The position numbers were made by a program, and so were the translations under genes. Below the pieces are notes generated by a model that ran no database searches, was not told the DNA's origin, and saw nothing but the letters and a program-made list of their open reading frames with translations. Shown in pieces: positions 5,250 to 6,978 of a stretch of DNA of 6,978 bases (within the stretch, counting starts at the first letter, position 1; every line of letters begins with the position of its first letter). This DNA is from Verrucomicrobiota bacterium (lineage in GTDB: Bacteria > Verrucomicrobiota > Verrucomicrobiia > Verrucomicrobiales > DEV007), in assembly GCA_013152075.1 (NCBI GenBank), contig JAADHD010000072.1, forward strand, positions 1 to 6,978, written 5' to 3'.

Positions 5250-6911
5250 TTACTCAATATAAAAACTCAACCGAGCGATCATAGCCTGACTGCTACCATT
5301 TCTGCTGAAGCGATCGAGGTTGATATGACGCCAGTTGATACTGAAGTTCAGATCACGCTTCAACCACCAGTTCAGGCCGAGTGAAAAAACCTGCATCTCC
5401 CCTCCATCAATTCCGCTGTCGTTAAGATCGAGATACGACCAACGTGCGCTGGCCTCCCACGTTCCCCAACCACCAACATCCGTGGGACGAGCGATTGGTG
5501 CTGCCGCAAACGTGCCACTACGTCGTTGATATTCCCTCATCTCACCGCTAAGCAACCAAGAGGCCGTCACATGGTATCCATTGAAGCTCGGATCTCCATA
5601 TTCCACTGCACTCACATCAGTTTGAGTATATTCAGCAGCTAACCAAAATGGGCCCTTTCTCCAAGAGGCTTCCAAATTCCAAGTAAGTGCGCCATCGGCT
5701 TCAAGAGAACCCGTGTCTATAAATACGGGTGAATTATCGATTTCCGGTTCCGTAAAAAAACGAACCCCCTCCCTGGCATTGCTGTATCGAATTGCCGCGC
5801 CCAGATGCACTAGATTGCTTTCATCCCCGGATGCCCACGGGATCCAGGTGACTCGGCCGACTCCCTGACTAGCGCTGTCCTCAAAAGGAACGCTAGTAAT
5901 CACCCAATCATTGAAAGCGCCCACGGCCCAACTGGTTTGTTGCTCGAATGCATTACCGCTGAGAACCATACCAAAATTCCTTGAACGCATCAATCCATCG
6001 GAAACAGCCGAACGCTCCTGCATGGGTTCGTATACCATACTCATGATTCGCTCCATCGATATTGGCTCCTTCTGCTTGCCAATGCTTAAAGTGGTATTTC
6101 CCGGCGTGGGTATATCGAGCCTGTAATCAAACATTATAATCTCATCATCTACCCCAGCATCAAACCCGCGGTCAAAAGCCGAAGTTGCAGCAAAGATGGT
6201 GTATATCCAGGGTTGCTCAAACTTGAGAGCACCTACTGCACCAAATCGGAATCCGCGTAGTTCCCCCGTATCAGAGTCATCAAAATCACCCAACATGGAT
6301 TGCGTGGCAAAATCCGGTTGCCAACGAGTTCGGTCGAGCAAGATAGCCGCGAAAAAAGTGCCGGAAAACCATTTACTGTTCCAATGGTTCCATTTCCTGC
6401 CACCTTCATAGCTGATCGGTAACGCCACGGGTGGCGGTACGTATGCGAACCATCTATCCCGTTCGGAAACGTCAGCCGTTAGCGTAGAGGATACATCGGC
6501 AGCATGTATTTTCATGGGGACGCGCGATTTTTTAATTTCGCCATTGTGCATCGCAAAACTGGCATGGGTCTTGGTATCGAGAAGAACATCAAAATTCTTT
6601 CTGGGATCCTCATCGACAATGATAAGGTTGGCCGGACCTCCAACCGCCAGCTTTCCTAAAACAACTCCCCCCTGCGCATCCACTATTTTCACCCCTGGTT
6701 TCGGCGTAATGTCTTGTTTACTGACAAGCTTGAGAATATTCCCTTCAACAAGAATACTGACGGTCACGATTTCGTCCTCCGCCTCACGATTTATGATCCG
6801 AACATTCCGAATCATTATATCTTCTGCCACGGAGTGAAACGGAGCAAGCCAGATCAAAAAAACGATCAGGCAGCTAAGGGTAAGCGATGTATTTTCTGTT
6901 TTCCAAATCAT
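5250..6911 (-). CDS. Porin O/P-family outer-membrane protein with N-terminal catalytic-barrel-less amidohydrolase-like domain
   Basis: This 553-residue exported protein has three parts. A signal peptide with probable cleavage after SVA (residue 29) comes first. Residues about 31-130 match the composite beta-sandwich of amidohydrolases: an N-terminal half (IMIRNVRIINRE, VSILVEGNILKLVS, VKIVDAQGGVVLG) runs straight into the C-terminal half (KLAVGGPANLIIVDEDPRKN, DVLLDTKTHASFAMHNGEI). The roughly 300-residue metal-binding TIM barrel expected between them, with its HxH, is absent. After a linker, about residues 165-553 form a beta-barrel of the phosphate-selective porin O/P type. Support for this is LRGFRFGAVGALKF (218-231), IGKQKEPISMERIMS (277-291), SRNFGMVLSGN (310-320) and VFSLGLNWWLKRDLNFSINWRH near the end. 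The C-terminus is ARLSFYIE, with aromatic alternation although the last residue is Glu and not Phe. The ATG at 6909-6911 follows only a weak GAGA purine stretch. The porin probably passes small solutes or anions; the substrate cannot be told. Hydrolase activity is not expected. Confidence 0.8.
   Translation of the reverse strand: MIWKTENTSLTLSCLIVFLIWLAPFHSVAEDIMIRNVRIINREAEDEIVTVSILVEGNILKLVSKQDITPKPGVKIVDAQGGVVLGKLAVGGPANLIIVDEDPRKNFDVLLDTKTHASFAMHNGEIKKSRVPMKIHAADVSSTLTADVSERDRWFAYVPPPVALPISYEGGRKWNHWNSKWFSGTFFAAILLDRTRWQPDFATQSMLGDFDDSDTGELRGFRFGAVGALKFEQPWIYTIFAATSAFDRGFDAGVDDEIIMFDYRLDIPTPGNTTLSIGKQKEPISMERIMSMVYEPMQERSAVSDGLMRSRNFGMVLSGNAFEQQTSWAVGAFNDWVITSVPFEDSASQGVGRVTWIPWASGDESNLVHLGAAIRYSNAREGVRFFTEPEIDNSPVFIDTGSLEADGALTWNLEASWRKGPFWLAAEYTQTDVSAVEYGDPSFNGYHVTASWLLSGEMREYQRRSGTFAAAPIARPTDVGGWGTWEASARWSYLDLNDSGIDGGEMQVFSLGLNWWLKRDLNFSINWRHINLDRFSRNGSSQAMIARLSFYIE
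6522..6821 (-). other. Amidohydrolase composite-domain remnant inside the porin gene
   Basis: These codons (residues about 31-130) encode the two halves of the small beta-sandwich that flanks the TIM barrel in imidazolonepropionase/dihydroorotase-type amidohydrolases. The join falls near residues 84-87 (VVLG-K, bases about 6651-6662). There an enzyme would normally read 'vlPGfiDaHvH', continue through the barrel and return at 'lGtl.pGk.ADlvvld.dP'. The reading frame is intact across the join, and the sequence on both sides is well formed. Confidence 0.65.
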
Positions 6912-6978
6912 ATAAAATCTCGCTTTTAGATACTATGCAAAAATAAAACTTTAACTTTTTGCCATATAGTGCCCTGCT
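6912..6978. other. A/T-rich upstream region of the porin-fusion gene
   Basis: These 67 bases run to the window edge and contain no gene. On the - strand there is a TAGTAT that could serve as a -10 element about 20 bases before the start, but no -35 hexamer at proper spacing. I see no operator or riboswitch here. Confidence 0.3.

Noticed and set aside
5250..6911. Annotating the last gene as an amidohydrolase enzyme
   Set aside because: The match covers only the small beta-sandwich. The metal-binding HxH and the whole TIM barrel are absent, and most of the protein is a porin barrel.
6946..6957. AAACTTTAACTT shared with the inverted repeat region near 3798
   Set aside because: A 12-base A/T-rich match between two spots is expected by chance in about 7 kb, and the second copy lacks the complementary arm.

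Overview
The window looks like chromosomal DNA from a Gram-negative, double-membraned bacterium. It most likely comes from the PVC group, and Verrucomicrobiota is my best guess. Three things point that way: a 3'-truncated protein fragment with the C-terminal beta-sandwich plus Ala/Lys-rich insert style seen in large secreted Planctomycetes/Verrucomicrobia proteins; several lipoproteins with outer-membrane-type sorting; and a porin of the phosphate-selective O/P family together with an AsmA-like envelope protein. This taxonomic call is inference, because there is no rRNA or marker gene here.

Layout. At the left edge (2-601, + strand) is the C-terminal end of a larger protein whose start lies outside the window. 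It ends in an Ig/pre-peptidase-like beta-sandwich interrupted by a long Ala/Lys/Thr-rich helical segment. Nine bases further on, and convergent with it, is the stop of a 1037-residue AsmA-family protein (611-3724, - strand). A 144-base spacer with a long inverted repeat (3799-3859) and a small hairpin (3740-3752) separates it from three tightly packed - strand genes (3869-5025). All three encode small lipoproteins. In transcription order they are a hendecad-repeat, LEA/apolipoprotein-like amphipathic lipoprotein, a four-EF-hand calmodulin-like lipoprotein, and a glycine-zipper lipoprotein with an Arg-Arg repeat tail. The first has a clear Shine-Dalgarno sequence. The second follows a TAA-att-ATG junction and the third a TAATG overlap, so the trio is very likely one translationally coupled operon. 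A 224-base spacer then holds a probable terminator for the last gene and a weak candidate promoter for the lipoprotein operon. The last gene (5250-6911, - strand) encodes an exported protein with a porin O/P beta-barrel.

The most unusual object is that last gene. Between its signal peptide and its barrel sits what reads as the small composite beta-sandwich domain of a metal-dependent amidohydrolase. The N-terminal and C-terminal halves of that domain are joined directly, and the catalytic TIM barrel, including the HxH metal motif, is missing. It is a porin wearing the non-catalytic shell of a hydrolase.

Every complete gene here is predicted to act in the cell envelope: an inner-membrane-anchored AsmA protein spanning the periplasm, three lipoproteins and an outer-membrane porin. 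The common theme is envelope structure, lipid transport or stress tolerance. No mobile elements, RNA genes, CRISPR arrays or phage genes are visible.
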